Shown: positions 52,184 through 61,526, numbered from the stretch's first letter. The stretch: 64,000 nucleotides of DNA from Marinovum algicola (GCF_900109145.1 NZ_FNYY01000017.1:1-64000), one strand, 5' to 3'. Program-made: numbers and translations. The notes: generated by a model not told the origin, from the sequence alone.

Positions 52184-53250
52184 GCGACAGCAAAATCGGC
52201 TCCAAGGCCGCCCCGGTCCGGTTCGAAGGCGTGTCCAAGCTCTTCGGCAAGGACGTGGTGGCCGTCGACCGGATCGATCTCGATGTGGCCGCCGGCAAGC
52301 TGGTGACGCTGCTCGGCCCCTCCGGCTGCGGCAAGACCACCACCCTGCGCATGATCGCCGGGCTCGAGATGGCCAGCGCGGGCCGCATTCTCATCGGTGG
52401 CCGCGACGTGACCAGACTGCCCGCGACAGATCGCGACGTTTCCATGGTCTTCCAGTCCTATGCGCTCTTTCCGCACATGAACGTTCTGGAGAACGTGATG
52501 TACGGGCTGACCTTTTCGGGATTTGCCAGGGACGAGGCCCGGAGCCGCGCGCTTCACGGCCTCGATCTCGTCGGCCTCCGCGGTTTTGATGGCCGGCTGC
52601 CGTCGGAATTGTCCGGCGGACAGCAGCAGCGCGTGGCCGTCGCCCGCGCCCTGGTGCTGGAACCGCAGGTGCTTCTGTTCGACGAGCCGCTCTCCAACCT
52701 CGATGCCAAGCTCCGCCGCCAGGTGCGCGAGGATATCCGCGCGATCCAGCAGGATCTCGGGTTGACGGTGGTCTATGTCACCCACGATCAGGAAGAGGCG
52801 CTGGCGGTCTCCGACGAGATCGTCGTCATGCGCAACGCCGCGATTGCCCAGATCGGCACCCCGCGCCAGCTCTTCGAGGCGCCCAATGACCGGTTTGTCG
52901 CGGATTTCATCGGCGAAGCCAACCTGCTGGCCTGCACCATCGTCGCCATCGACGGCCAGACCGCCACGATCGACATCGAAGGCTATCGCCACGACCTGCC
53001 CTCGCGCGGTCTTTCGGAAGGCCCGGCCACCATCGCCGTTCGTCCGTCCCGGCTGAGGATCGGCGATGACCGGGGCATCCGCGCCACCGTGGCCAAGGCG
53101 ACCTATGTGGGTGTGCGCATGGAATACACGCTGACCGGCGCCTTCGGACAGGTGTTTGCGGTGCATGAGGATGTGGATGCGCCGCTGGCGCCCGGGGCCG
53201 AAGTGCGGATGGGTTTTGCCGCAAAAGGCCCGGTGCTGCTGCACGAATGA
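52180..53250 (+). CDS. afuC: AfuC/FbpC-like ABC ATPase
   Basis: A 356-residue ATPase with Walker A GPSGCGKTT, Q-loop FQSYALFPHMNVLENVMYGL, signature LSGGQQQRVAVARALV, Walker [17 protein letters not shown] and switch YVTHDQEEALAVSD. A C-terminal TOBE region (TIAVRPSRLRIGD) is present. It overlaps the permease gene by four bases (ATGA) and completes the afuABC-like importer. It is convergent with the FAD/Fe-S gene. Confidence 0.88.
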   Translation: MSDSKIGSKAAPVRFEGVSKLFGKDVVAVDRIDLDVAAGKLVTLLGPSGCGKTTTLRMIAGLEMASAGRILIGGRDVTRLPATDRDVSMVFQSYALFPHMNVLENVMYGLTFSGFARDEARSRALHGLDLVGLRGFDGRLPSELSGGQQQRVAVARALVLEPQVLLFDEPLSNLDAKLRRQVREDIRAIQQDLGLTVVYVTHDQEEALAVSDEIVVMRNAAIAQIGTPRQLFEAPNDRFVADFIGEANLLACTIVAIDGQTATIDIEGYRHDLPSRGLSEGPATIAVRPSRLRIGDDRGIRATVAKATYVGVRMEYTLTGAFGQVFAVHEDVDAPLAPGAEVRMGFAAKGPVLLHE

Positions 53251-53261
53251 CCCCCCGGCAC

Positions 53262-53279
53262 ACCGGCGCCGTCGCCGGT
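53262..53279. terminator. Short hairpin between convergent genes
   Basis: ACCGGC (53262-53267) pairs with GCCGGT (53274-53279), in the 28-base gap between the afuC-like stop and the FAD-dehydrogenase stop. It is a modest stem and may serve both strands. Confidence 0.35.
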
Positions 53280-56143
53280 CAGCCCGGGTGCCTGGCCGCG
53301 GCCGCTGGCGCCAGCACCGCGGCGATCAGGCCCAGCGGATGCAGCAAATCGCGGCCGGCCAGGCGGTGGCCCTGGCTGCGGCAGGAAAAGCCGCAGGCGG
53401 CGGTGGGACATGGGGCATCGACCTGATCCCGCCAGGACAGGGCGAAGAGATCGCGCGACATGCGCTGATGGCGCGCCTGGTGGCCGAACAGCCCGGCCAT
53501 GCCGCAACAGCCTGTGTCGGGTGTTTCCAGCGCGACCCCGAGCGCGGCAAAGACCTGCCGCCACTGCCGGGCGCTTTGCGGATTGGCGGTGACTTCGGTG
53601 CAATGGCCCAGCAGCCGCGCCCTGTCCTGCCCGGCCTGCGGAAAGGCCTGGCCCCGCGCCAGCTCTTCCGCCAGAAATTCCTGTGGCATCAGAACCGCCG
53701 GCACGCGAATCCCGGCCTTCGGGTATTCCTGCCGCAGCATCATGCCGAACGCCGGATCGAGCGCCAGGATCGGCGCCCCGGTGGCCGCCGCGCGGCGCAG
53801 GTGCGCGGCCAGCCGGCCGGCAAGGCGCCGAAAGCCCGGCAGATCGCCGGCGCCATGGGCGGCCTTGCCCCCGGGACAGAGCGGCAGCAGACGCGGCGAA
53901 TAGCCCAATGCGCGCAGCCCGGCCACGGCCTGGCGCTGCGCGGCCGCGTCGAAGAGCGCGGTAAACCAGTCTTGGGCGAGGATCACGCTTCCCTCGGGCA
54001 GCGACCCCGCCAGTTCGTTGTCGCGCAGGTACAGCTCGGGCGCCAGCCGCCGGGCCAGCCGCGGCGGCAGATCGGTGGTGGCGGTCAGCCTTTCGGCCAG
54101 CGGGCGAAGCAGCGGCCAGAGGGGCGCGACAACGGGCGCCAGCCGCAGCGCCAACGGGCTGGCGCGCTCGGCCAGGAGGGTCAGCCGCTCGGTCAGACCG
54201 CGCCGGTGGCGGCGGTGGTAGTCGGCCAGGAACCGGCTGCGCATCTCGGGAATGTCGACCTGCACCGGGCAAGACGTGGCGCAGGCCTTGCAGCCAAGGC
54301 AGGTATCGAGCACCGCATGCAGTTCGGCCTCGCGCCGGGCCAGCTCTGCCGGCGGCGCGCTGTCGCGGGCGCCGTGCCAGGCCCGCAGCGCATCGGCCCG
54401 GCCTTTCGGGCTGTGGCGCAGGTCGGCGCTGGCCTTGAACGAGGGACACATCGGCGTCGCGGCGGCGTAGGAGAGGCATTGCGCATTGCCATTGCAGCGA
54501 AAGGCCTTGTCGAGCGGGTCGCCCTCGGGCGCGTTGAACGGCCGGAACGGGGTGGTGGTGATGCCCATCAACCGCTCGGGCGGCGCCACCAGCTTGCCGG
54601 GGTTGTAGCGCCCCTCCGGGTCGAAGGCGGCCTTGACGCCTTGCAGCGCGGCATAGGCCTCATCGCCGATCCAGTCGCGCAGATAGGCGCCGCGCACGCC
54701 CTTGCCGTGTTCTCCCCAGAAGATGCCGCCATGCTTGCGGGTCAGCGCAAAGACCGCATCCGAGACTTTCTGCAAGATCGCGCGGTCGGCGTCGCGGTCG
54801 ATGTCGAGCGCCGGCCGGACGTGCAGGCAGCCGACATCGGCATGACCATAGATGCCGTAGTTCAGGCCGAAGCCATCCAGCGTGGCGAGGAAGTCGTCGA
54901 GAAAGCCGGCCAGGTTCTCCGGCGGCACCACCGCGTCTTCGACAAAGGCGACCGGCCGGGCGCGGCCTTCGGTGCGGCCCAGCAGGCCGACCCCGGCCGA
55001 ACGCACCGCCCAGAGCCGGCGGATCTCGTCTCGTCCGGCAGCGAGATGGGTGGCGCGCAGCCCCGGCAAGCTGGCCAGAATCTCGCCGATCGCCGCCACC
55101 CGGGCCTCGACCTCCTCGGGGCCGGTGCCATTGACCTCGATGAACACCGGGGCGATGTCGGGCGCGCGCAGCGCCTCGGGCAGCGCGTCCAGCAGACCGG
55201 CGTCGGCGGCCAGCCCCTGGGTGCGCGCGTCCATGACCTCGACGGCGGTCGGCGCCCCTCGCGCCAGCGGAACCGCGGCAGAGAGTGCGGCGCGAAACCC
55301 GTCGAAGCCGGCCAGGATCAGGCGTTTCTCGGCCTCGATGCGGCGCAGCCGGACGCGGATGCGCGAGATCAGCCCCAGCGTGCCCTCGGCGCCGGGAAAC
55401 AGCCGCCACCAGTCGAAGCCGCCCGGCTCGGTGCAGGCGCGTTCGAGATCGTAGCCGGTGAACCGCCGGTTCAGCGCGGGGGTGGCCGCGACAAACGCGG
55501 CGCGGCCGTCGCGCGCCGCACGCCCGGCCTCGGCCAGCATCGGCCGGGCCCAGTCCGGAGCCGGGTCACCGCTCCACAACAGCCCTTCGGGGCGCGCGAT
55601 CTCAAGACCCACAAGGTTGTCCGAGGTCTTGCCATAGACCCGCGACCCCTTGCCCGAGGCGTCGGTGCTGACCATGCCGCCGATGGTGCAGCGGGTCGAC
55701 GTCGAGGTTTCCGGTGCGAAAAACCAGCCGGTGTCGCGGATCTGCGCGTTCAGATCGTCGAGTACCAGGCCCGGCTCGACATCGGCCCACCCGGCCTCGG
55801 CATCGAGCGCCAGCAAGCGGTGCATGTGGCGGCGGGTGTCGACCACCACGCCCCGGTTGAGACTCTGGCCGTTGGTGCCGGTGCCGCCCCCCCGCGCGGT
55901 CAGCGGGATGGCGCGGAACCGCGGCTGATGCATCACCGCCACCAGTACCGCCATGTCGGCGGCATCGCACGGGGCGGCAACCAGATCGGGGCAGATGCGA
56001 TAGACCGAATTGTCGGTCGACATCGCCTCGCGCAGGGCGCTGTCACCGTCCAGCGCGCCGCGGAATCCGGCCTGCCGCAGCGCCTCGTCCAGCGCTTCGA
56101 TGGCAACCGCCGCGCCGTCGCCTGTCTGCGGAAGCTCACTCAT
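53279..56143 (-). CDS. FAD-linked oxidase/Fe-S protein, D-2-hydroxyglutarate dehydrogenase (YdiJ)-like
   Basis: A 954-residue flavoprotein that should oxidise a D-2-hydroxyacid. Residues ~70-220 are the FAD_binding_4 domain (PLTARGGGTGTNGQSLNRGVVVD and APETSTSTRCTIGGMVSTDASGKGS). Residues ~260-540 are the FAD-oxidase C-terminal domain with metal/substrate residues in YGHADVGCLHVRP and FWGEHGKGVRG. Near 613-626 is a ferredoxin-type cluster CLGCKACATSCPV, preceded by a further Cys group (CNGNAQCLSY, MCPSF). A CCG motif (DTGCCGMAGLFG) lies near the C-terminus. It is somewhat shorter than E. coli YdiJ (about 1018 residues). It is divergent from a LysR gene. Confidence 0.88.
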   Translation of the reverse strand: MSELPQTGDGAAVAIEALDEALRQAGFRGALDGDSALREAMSTDNSVYRICPDLVAAPCDAADMAVLVAVMHQPRFRAIPLTARGGGTGTNGQSLNRGVVVDTRRHMHRLLALDAEAGWADVEPGLVLDDLNAQIRDTGWFFAPETSTSTRCTIGGMVSTDASGKGSRVYGKTSDNLVGLEIARPEGLLWSGDPAPDWARPMLAEAGRAARDGRAAFVAATPALNRRFTGYDLERACTEPGGFDWWRLFPGAEGTLGLISRIRVRLRRIEAEKRLILAGFDGFRAALSAAVPLARGAPTAVEVMDARTQGLAADAGLLDALPEALRAPDIAPVFIEVNGTGPEEVEARVAAIGEILASLPGLRATHLAAGRDEIRRLWAVRSAGVGLLGRTEGRARPVAFVEDAVVPPENLAGFLDDFLATLDGFGLNYGIYGHADVGCLHVRPALDIDRDADRAILQKVSDAVFALTRKHGGIFWGEHGKGVRGAYLRDWIGDEAYAALQGVKAAFDPEGRYNPGKLVAPPERLMGITTTPFRPFNAPEGDPLDKAFRCNGNAQCLSYAAATPMCPSFKASADLRHSPKGRADALRAWHGARDSAPPAELARREAELHAVLDTCLGCKACATSCPVQVDIPEMRSRFLADYHRRHRRGLTERLTLLAERASPLALRLAPVVAPLWPLLRPLAERLTATTDLPPRLARRLAPELYLRDNELAGSLPEGSVILAQDWFTALFDAAAQRQAVAGLRALGYSPRLLPLCPGGKAAHGAGDLPGFRRLAGRLAAHLRRAAATGAPILALDPAFGMMLRQEYPKAGIRVPAVLMPQEFLAEELARGQAFPQAGQDRARLLGHCTEVTANPQSARQWRQVFAALGVALETPDTGCCGMAGLFGHQARHQRMSRDLFALSWRDQVDAPCPTAACGFSCRSQGHRLAGRDLLHPLGLIAAVLAPAAAARHPG

Positions 56144-56207
56144 ATTCGGCCGCCCTTTGTCGGAATCTGTTGCTTTGTGGCGTTTAGTATCATATTTTCC
56201 GAATAAC

Positions 56208-57143
56208 ATGAAAGCTTCGACAGACAAATTGAATATCAATTTCCGCCATCTCCGCGCCCTGCATGCAATCGCGGCGCAGGGAACCTTCGCCGCGGCGGCG
56301 GAATCGCTGGGTGTCGTGCCCTCGGCGCTGTCGGAGCTGATGCGCCAGCTCGAGGCCGACATCGGCGCCCCGCTCTTCGACCGTCGCACACGGCCGCCCT
56401 CGATCACGCCGCTCGGCCGCGACTTTCTTGCCGATACCGCGCCGCTGGTGTCCGGCATGGACCGGGCAATCGACCGGCTCAGCGCCCGCGCCGGGCTGGA
56501 AAGCGGCACGCTGCACATTGGCGCCTCCCCCTCGGCGATCTCGGAGCTGCTGGCGCCGGTGCTGGCGGATTTCCTTGCCGGGCGGTCGGGGCTGCAATGC
56601 TTGCTGCACGACGACATCGCCGAACGCCTGGCGCAGATGGTGGCCGAGGGCCGGCTCGATATCGCCATTGCCGGGCGGGCAAAACATTCGGCCGATCTGC
56701 GCCAGCGCGGCATCCTGCGCGACGAGATCGGGCTGGCCTGCCCGGCGGGCCACGCCTTTGCCGGCTGCGACGCCGTGCGGCTTGACGAGATCGACGCCGC
56801 CTCGCTGATCGGGCTCGACGCCCAGGCCGGCACCCAACAGCTTCTGACCGATTGCGCGGCGATCCCGCGCGCCTTTCTCGCGCCGCAGCTGCGCGCCCAT
56901 TCGACCATTGCCCAGCTCTGCATGGTGCGCGCCGGGCTGGGGGTCGCGCTTCTGCCCAGGAACGCAGTGCTGCTGTTCCGCGACCCGCAAATCCGCTTTG
57001 TGCCGGTGGGGGGCCTCGATCTCTGGCGCAGCCTCTACCTGCTGGAGCCGGCCCGCAGGCCGCTGACCGAGGCCGCCCGAGCCTTCGTCGCGACGCTCGA
57101 GCAGCGGGTGCCGGCCCTCACCGAAAGCGCCACCGCCCCATGA
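56208..57143 (+). CDS. LysR-family transcriptional regulator
   Basis: A 311-residue regulator. The HTH is FRHLRALHAIAAQGTFAAAAESLGVVPSALSELMRQLEADIGAPLFDR; the usual substrate-binding-like effector domain follows. It is divergent from the FAD/Fe-S dehydrogenase gene, and the intergenic region has TATTCGG/CCGAATA half-sites at 56143-56149 and 56199-56205 next to the two starts. It may control the dehydrogenase, the GGT-like gene downstream, or both. The ATG at 56208 lacks a clear ribosome site. Confidence 0.88.
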   Translation: MKASTDKLNINFRHLRALHAIAAQGTFAAAAESLGVVPSALSELMRQLEADIGAPLFDRRTRPPSITPLGRDFLADTAPLVSGMDRAIDRLSARAGLESGTLHIGASPSAISELLAPVLADFLAGRSGLQCLLHDDIAERLAQMVAEGRLDIAIAGRAKHSADLRQRGILRDEIGLACPAGHAFAGCDAVRLDEIDAASLIGLDAQAGTQQLLTDCAAIPRAFLAPQLRAHSTIAQLCMVRAGLGVALLPRNAVLLFRDPQIRFVPVGGLDLWRSLYLLEPARRPLTEAARAFVATLEQRVPALTESATAP

Positions 57144-57183
57144 CCCCAGGACGCCCTGCGCGGGCCCGACCACAGGACCGATC

Positions 57184-58836
57184 ATGACGCAAGCTCCTTC
57201 CCTGCCCTTCACCTGCCGCAAGGCCCCGGCCAGCGGGTCCGGCGGCGTCGTCGTCACCAACCACCCGCTGGGCAGCGCCGCCGGCCACGAAATGCTGGCG
57301 GCGGGCGGCAATGCCGTGGATGCGGCGGTTGCCGCGTTGCTGGCGCTGACCGTGGTCGAGCCGATGATGGTGGGCATTGCCGGCGGCGGCGTCGCGCATC
57401 TGCGCACCCCGGACGGCCGCCACGTGGTCTATGACTGCCTGTCGCACGCCGGCGCCGCCGCCACGCCCGGGATGTTCCGCCCGGTCTCGGACCGGCTGCC
57501 CGATTACATGGAGACGGAAGGCCGCCGCAATCTCGTCGGCCCGGCGGCGGTGGCGGTGCCCGGCAACCTGCGTGGCTGGTGCGCGATGCAGGCGGCGCAG
57601 GGCGCCCTGCCCTTTGCCGATGTCATCGCCCCGGCGATCCGGCTGGCCGCCGGCGGTTTCCGGGTCACCGCCTATCTCAACGGCACGATCCAGCGCCATG
57701 CCGCTGATCTGGCCCGCGACCCGGTGATCGCCGCGCTGTTCCTGCCGGGCGGCGCCCCCGCCACGCCCGGCCACCGGCTGGTGCAGGGCGATTATGCCGA
57801 GAGCCTGAGACAGATCGCCCGCGAGGGCGACACCGCGCTGCACGGCGGATCGCTGGGCGCGGCGCTGGTCGAAAGGCTGGGCGCCGAGGGCAGCGTCTCG
57901 CTGGATGATCTTCGCGACTACCGGGCGCGCGAACGCGATGCCATCTTTGCCGACTATCGCGGCCATCAGATCGCCGGGCCGCCGCCGCCGGCCTCTTCGG
58001 GCGTGCATGTGGCGCAGATGCTCAACATCCTCGAAGGCTACGACCTCGCCGCCATGGGCTTCGACAGCGCCGCGCGGCTGCATCTTCTGGCCGAGGTGAT
58101 CCGCGTCGGCTTCGAGGACCGCCGCGCCGCCTCGGGCGACCCGGATTTCGTCGACATCCCGGTCGAGCGGCTGATTTCCAAGGACTACGCCCGCGACTGC
58201 CGCGCCCGGCTGCGCGATGCCGGGGGCGCCGGGCCGGTGCCGCCGGGCCATGAGAGCCGGAACACCACCCATGTCACCGTGGCCGACCGCGACGGTTTCG
58301 TGGTTTCCGCCACCCATACCATCAACGGCCTGTTCGGGGCGCGGATCATGGTGCCGGGCACCGGCATCATCCCCAACAACTACATGTACAATTTCGACCC
58401 CCACCCCGGCAAGGCGCTGTCGATCCAGCCCGGCAAGCGGGTGCCGACCTCGATGGCGCCGATGATGGTGCTCAAGGATGGCGTGCCGCGCTTTGCGCTC
58501 GGCCTGCCCGGCGCGCTCCGCATCTTCCCCTCGGCGATGCAGGCCATCGTCAACCTGATCGATTTCGGCCTCACCCCGCAACAGGCGGTCGAGGCGCCGC
58601 GGATCTGGACCGAAGGCGGTCATGTCGAACTCGAACCCGACTACGCCCATCACCGGGAGGCGCTGGAAGCCAGGGGCCACGAAGTCGCCCTGGTGCCGCA
58701 TGTCGGCGGCGGCATGAACGCCATCGCCTTCGGGCCGGGCGGGCAGATGACCGGCGCCGCCTGCTGGCGCGCCGACGGCACGGTTTCGGCGATGGGCGGC
58801 GGGCTGGCCGAGGCCGGCGTCTCCTTCCATATCTGA
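57184..58836 (+). CDS. Gamma-glutamyltransferase-fold Ntn hydrolase with atypical substrate pocket
   Basis: A 550-residue Ntn hydrolase without signal peptide, so cytoplasmic, unlike periplasmic GGT. The self-cleavage nucleophile is T361 (RNTTHVTVADRDG), with T379 and N381 also kept. However, residues that hold the gamma-glutamyl group in E. coli GGT differ: R114 is L86 (VYDCLSH), Q430 is Y400 and D433 is N403 (NNYMYNF), S462 is T422 and G484 is A444. The fold and autoprocessing should be intact, but glutathione is an unlikely substrate. Cytoplasmic relatives include oxamate amidohydrolase (HpxW). It is followed 28 bases later by an SDR gene. Annotation as plain ggt would mislead. Confidence 0.83.
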   Translation: MTQAPSLPFTCRKAPASGSGGVVVTNHPLGSAAGHEMLAAGGNAVDAAVAALLALTVVEPMMVGIAGGGVAHLRTPDGRHVVYDCLSHAGAAATPGMFRPVSDRLPDYMETEGRRNLVGPAAVAVPGNLRGWCAMQAAQGALPFADVIAPAIRLAAGGFRVTAYLNGTIQRHAADLARDPVIAALFLPGGAPATPGHRLVQGDYAESLRQIAREGDTALHGGSLGAALVERLGAEGSVSLDDLRDYRARERDAIFADYRGHQIAGPPPPASSGVHVAQMLNILEGYDLAAMGFDSAARLHLLAEVIRVGFEDRRAASGDPDFVDIPVERLISKDYARDCRARLRDAGGAGPVPPGHESRNTTHVTVADRDGFVVSATHTINGLFGARIMVPGTGIIPNNYMYNFDPHPGKALSIQPGKRVPTSMAPMMVLKDGVPRFALGLPGALRIFPSAMQAIVNLIDFGLTPQQAVEAPRIWTEGGHVELEPDYAHHREALEARGHEVALVPHVGGGMNAIAFGPGGQMTGAACWRADGTVSAMGGGLAEAGVSFHI

Positions 58837-58864
58837 GCCGACAAGACCGCAAAGGAGGCACCGG

Positions 58865-59596
58865 ATGACCCAGAAGACACTCCTGCTCACCGGCGCCAGC
58901 CGTGGGATCGGCCACGCCACGGTTAAGCTGTTTCAGGCCGCCGGTTGGCGGGTGCTGACGGTCTCGCGCAGCGCCTTCGATGCGCGGTGCCCCTGGCACG
59001 CCGGCACCTCCGATCATTTCCAGGGCAATCTGGCGGATCCGGCCGCGCGCGCCGATCTGGTGGCGCGCCTGCGCGAGACATTGGGCGACGGCGGTCTCAA
59101 CGCCATCGTCAACAATGCCGGCATCTCGCCGAAGGGGCCGCAGGGCGAGCGCCTCGGCGTGGCCACCAGCAGCGACGAGATCTGGCGGCAGGTGCTTGCG
59201 GTCAACCTGATCGGCCCCGCGGCGCTGATGCGCGACCTGATGCCCGAGCTCGCGCGTGGTACGGGCGCGGTGGTCAATGTCGGGTCCATCGTCGGCACCC
59301 GCGTGCACCCCTTTGCCGGCACCGCCTATGCCTGTTCCAAGGCGGCGCTGGCGGCCCTGACCCGCGAGGCGGCGGCCGAGCTCGGCCCGCGTGGCATCCG
59401 GGTCAACATGGTTACCCCGGGCGAGATCGAGACCGAAATCCTGTCACCCGGCACCGAGGAGATGGCCAGCCTGATCCCGATGCGCCGGCTCGGCCAGCCC
59501 GACGAGGTCGCCCGCGTCGTGCTGTTCCTGTGTTCAGCCGAGGCCGGCTATGTCAATGGCAGCTCGATCGACGTGAACGGGGGCCAACATGTCTGA
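58865..59596 (+). CDS. Short-chain dehydrogenase/reductase
   Basis: A 243-residue classical SDR. The cofactor motif TGASRGIG is at the N-terminus, NNAG mid-protein, and the catalytic set is Ser in NVGSIVGT with YACSK. The C-terminal VNGSSIDVNGGQHV matches FabG-like SDRs. The residue after the second strand (SRSAF) lacks the Asp used for NAD, favouring NADPH. The substrate is unknown. It follows the GGT-like gene by 28 bases with a GGAGG ribosome site and probably shares its operon. Confidence 0.88.
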   Translation: MTQKTLLLTGASRGIGHATVKLFQAAGWRVLTVSRSAFDARCPWHAGTSDHFQGNLADPAARADLVARLRETLGDGGLNAIVNNAGISPKGPQGERLGVATSSDEIWRQVLAVNLIGPAALMRDLMPELARGTGAVVNVGSIVGTRVHPFAGTAYACSKAALAALTREAAAELGPRGIRVNMVTPGEIETEILSPGTEEMASLIPMRRLGQPDEVARVVLFLCSAEAGYVNGSSIDVNGGQHV

Positions 59597-59612
59597 GGGC
59601 CCCCGCCGGATG

Positions 59613-60545
59613 TCAGTAGCCGCGCGCCGCATCGGCCACATCGGGGCAGGTGCCGGTCTCGGCGAACTGCCGCAGGTTCTCGGCGATGATCCGGCCGCCG
59701 GTGTCGGCATCGATCTGCGAGGCGACATGCGGCGTCACGGTGATCCCGCGATGGCTCCAGAACGGGTGATCGGCGGGCAGCGGCTCCTGGTGAAAGACGT
59801 CGAGCGTGGCCTGTTTCACCTGGCCGCTGTCAAGCGCCGCCAGGAGATCGTCATCCACCAGATGCGGGCCACGGGCGCAATTGATCACGCAGGCCTCGCG
59901 CGGCAGCTTGGCGAAGAGCTCGGCGTTCAGGATGCCGCGCGTCGCTTCGGTCAGCGGCAACAGGTTGACCAGGATCTCGCAGCCGTCGAGGAAGGCGTCA
60001 AAGCCCTCGGCCCCGGAATAGCATGTCACGCCGCTGATCTCCTTGGGCGATTTCGACCAGCCACGGGTGGCAAAGCCCAGCCCGGCCAGCGTCTGCGCCG
60101 CCGCCGCACCGAGATTGCCCAGCCCCATCACCCCGACCGTGCGGTTCGGCGCCACCGGCACCACGATGGCGTGCCAGTCGGCCTCGGCCTGGGCCTGAAG
60201 CTGGCGCGGCATGTCGCGGTGATGGCGAAGCACGTGCAGGGCGACGTATTCGCGCATCCGCTGCGTCAGGTCGTCGCCGACGGTGCGGATGATCGGTACG
60301 CCGACGGGGAGATTTTCGTCGGCGAGAACATGGTCGATGCCGGCACCGATCGAGACGATGGCCTTGAGGTTCGCGAACCGGGCGAGATCGCCGGTGCGCG
60401 GACGCCAGACCACGGCGACGTCGATGCTTTCCGGCTCGCTCGCCTGATCCATCGCGACGACCTGCCAGCCGGGCAGCAGGCCTTGCAGCATCTCGACCCA
60501 CCATTGGATCTTGTCTTCGAGGGGCAGGTAGACGGCGGCTTTCAT
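59613..60545 (-). CDS. Glyoxylate/hydroxypyruvate reductase, GhrA-like
   Basis: A 310-residue D-2-hydroxyacid dehydrogenase of the GhrA subgroup. The early VWRPRTGDLARFANLKAIVSIGAGIDHVL is typical of GhrA. The nucleotide motif is VMGLGNLGAAAAQTL, the beta-2 end GWSKSP favours NADPH, and catalytic Arg (NCARGPHLV), Glu (DVFHQEPLP) and His (VTPHVASQ) are present. The start at 60545 follows AAGGA; a further in-frame start lies 15 bases upstream. It is divergent from a LysR gene 38 bases away, its likely regulator. Confidence 0.88.
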   Translation of the reverse strand: MKAAVYLPLEDKIQWWVEMLQGLLPGWQVVAMDQASEPESIDVAVVWRPRTGDLARFANLKAIVSIGAGIDHVLADENLPVGVPIIRTVGDDLTQRMREYVALHVLRHHRDMPRQLQAQAEADWHAIVVPVAPNRTVGVMGLGNLGAAAAQTLAGLGFATRGWSKSPKEISGVTCYSGAEGFDAFLDGCEILVNLLPLTEATRGILNAELFAKLPREACVINCARGPHLVDDDLLAALDSGQVKQATLDVFHQEPLPADHPFWSHRGITVTPHVASQIDADTGGRIIAENLRQFAETGTCPDVADAARGY

Positions 60546-60583
60546 GGATCTGTCCTTCATTGTTCGTGTCGGGGAGTTAGGGG

Positions 60584-61498
60584 ATGAATTTCAAACAGCT
60601 CGAGGCCTTCTACTGGCTCAGCCAGATTCAGAACTACCGGCAGACCGCGCAGCGCCTCGGGCTGACGCAACCGGCGGTCTCGGCGCGGATTCAGTCCCTC
60701 GAGACCGATCTCGGCAAGACCCTGATCGACCGCAACGCCCCGGCCTTCCGGCTGACCGATCAGGGCATGGAGGTGGCGGATTTCGCGTTGCAGTTCCTGA
60801 ACCTGCGCGAGACGATGAACACCCGGCTTCTGGACAAGCACAAGCAGCGGCTGACCATCGGGCTGGCCGGTATGGCGGCGCTGACCTGGGGGCCGATCCT
60901 GCTGCAACGGCTGCGCGACGAACTCCCGGAGATCACCCTCGACGTCTATTCCAGCTCGGATCTGCAACTGGCGCGTTTCATCGATGCCGGGACGCTGGAT
61001 CTCGCCTTCACCGCCGGCGGCGACAGGGTGCCGGAGGCCGCCTTCACCACCCGCTTCGATGTCGGCTGGGTGGCGCGGCCGGATCTGGTGCAGGGCGTGG
61101 TGCAGCCGCTGACGCCCGAGGCGCTGCGCAATCTGCCGCTGGTGCTCTATCCCAAGACCTCGCCGATGTGGAACCCGGTGGCCGAGGTCATCGACGAGAT
61201 GCGCTCGCAGCCGGCGGCGCGGCACTACGGCAATTCGCTGTCGACGATGTACGACATGCTGCGGCGGGGCTATGGCGCCTCGGCGCTGGCCCTGGCCGGC
61301 GTCGAGCAGGAGCTGGCCGACGGCCGGCTGGTCCAGCTCGAGGTGACCGACAAGATCCCGCCGCTCGACCTCGCCTGCACCTACGCCAACCGGGCGCGGC
61401 GCAAGCAGGTCAAGCTGGTTCTGGAACTGGCACGCGACAGCGCGCAGGCCTGGTGTCGGGATCATCCGCGCTATACCTCTTACATCGAGGGCAACTAG
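60584..61498 (+). CDS. LysR-family transcriptional regulator
   Basis: A 304-residue regulator with HTH FKQLEAFYWLSQIQNYRQTAQRLGLTQPAVSARIQSLETDLGKTLIDR and a complete effector domain (LTIGLAGMAALTWGPILLQRLRDELPEITLDVY). It lies between the GhrA-like gene (divergent) and the RraA/TRAP genes (convergent). Its most likely targets are the GhrA-like gene and itself; control of the TRAP operon is possible but its promoter is outside the window. Confidence 0.88.
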   Translation: MNFKQLEAFYWLSQIQNYRQTAQRLGLTQPAVSARIQSLETDLGKTLIDRNAPAFRLTDQGMEVADFALQFLNLRETMNTRLLDKHKQRLTIGLAGMAALTWGPILLQRLRDELPEITLDVYSSSDLQLARFIDAGTLDLAFTAGGDRVPEAAFTTRFDVGWVARPDLVQGVVQPLTPEALRNLPLVLYPKTSPMWNPVAEVIDEMRSQPAARHYGNSLSTMYDMLRRGYGASALALAGVEQELADGRLVQLEVTDKIPPLDLACTYANRARRKQVKLVLELARDSAQAWCRDHPRYTSYIEGN

Positions 61499-61526
61499 GG
61501 TCAGGTTACATCGTAGGCAACGGGGG

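Noticed and set aside
48941-53250. Ferric iron importer
   Set aside because: The binding protein lacks the Tyr iron ligands and has an AfuA-like His-Asp pocket, and its neighbours are phosphate-related.
53156-56206. A 1016-codon open frame on the + strand
   Set aside because: It runs antisense through the FAD/Fe-S dehydrogenase gene. Its translation is rich in Arg, Gly, Gln and Ala without domains, as expected for the complement of a GC-rich gene; the minus-strand product has complete flavoprotein motifs.
57184-58836. Ordinary periplasmic gamma-glutamyltransferase
   Set aside because: No signal peptide, and the Arg and Asp that recognise the gamma-glutamyl group are replaced.
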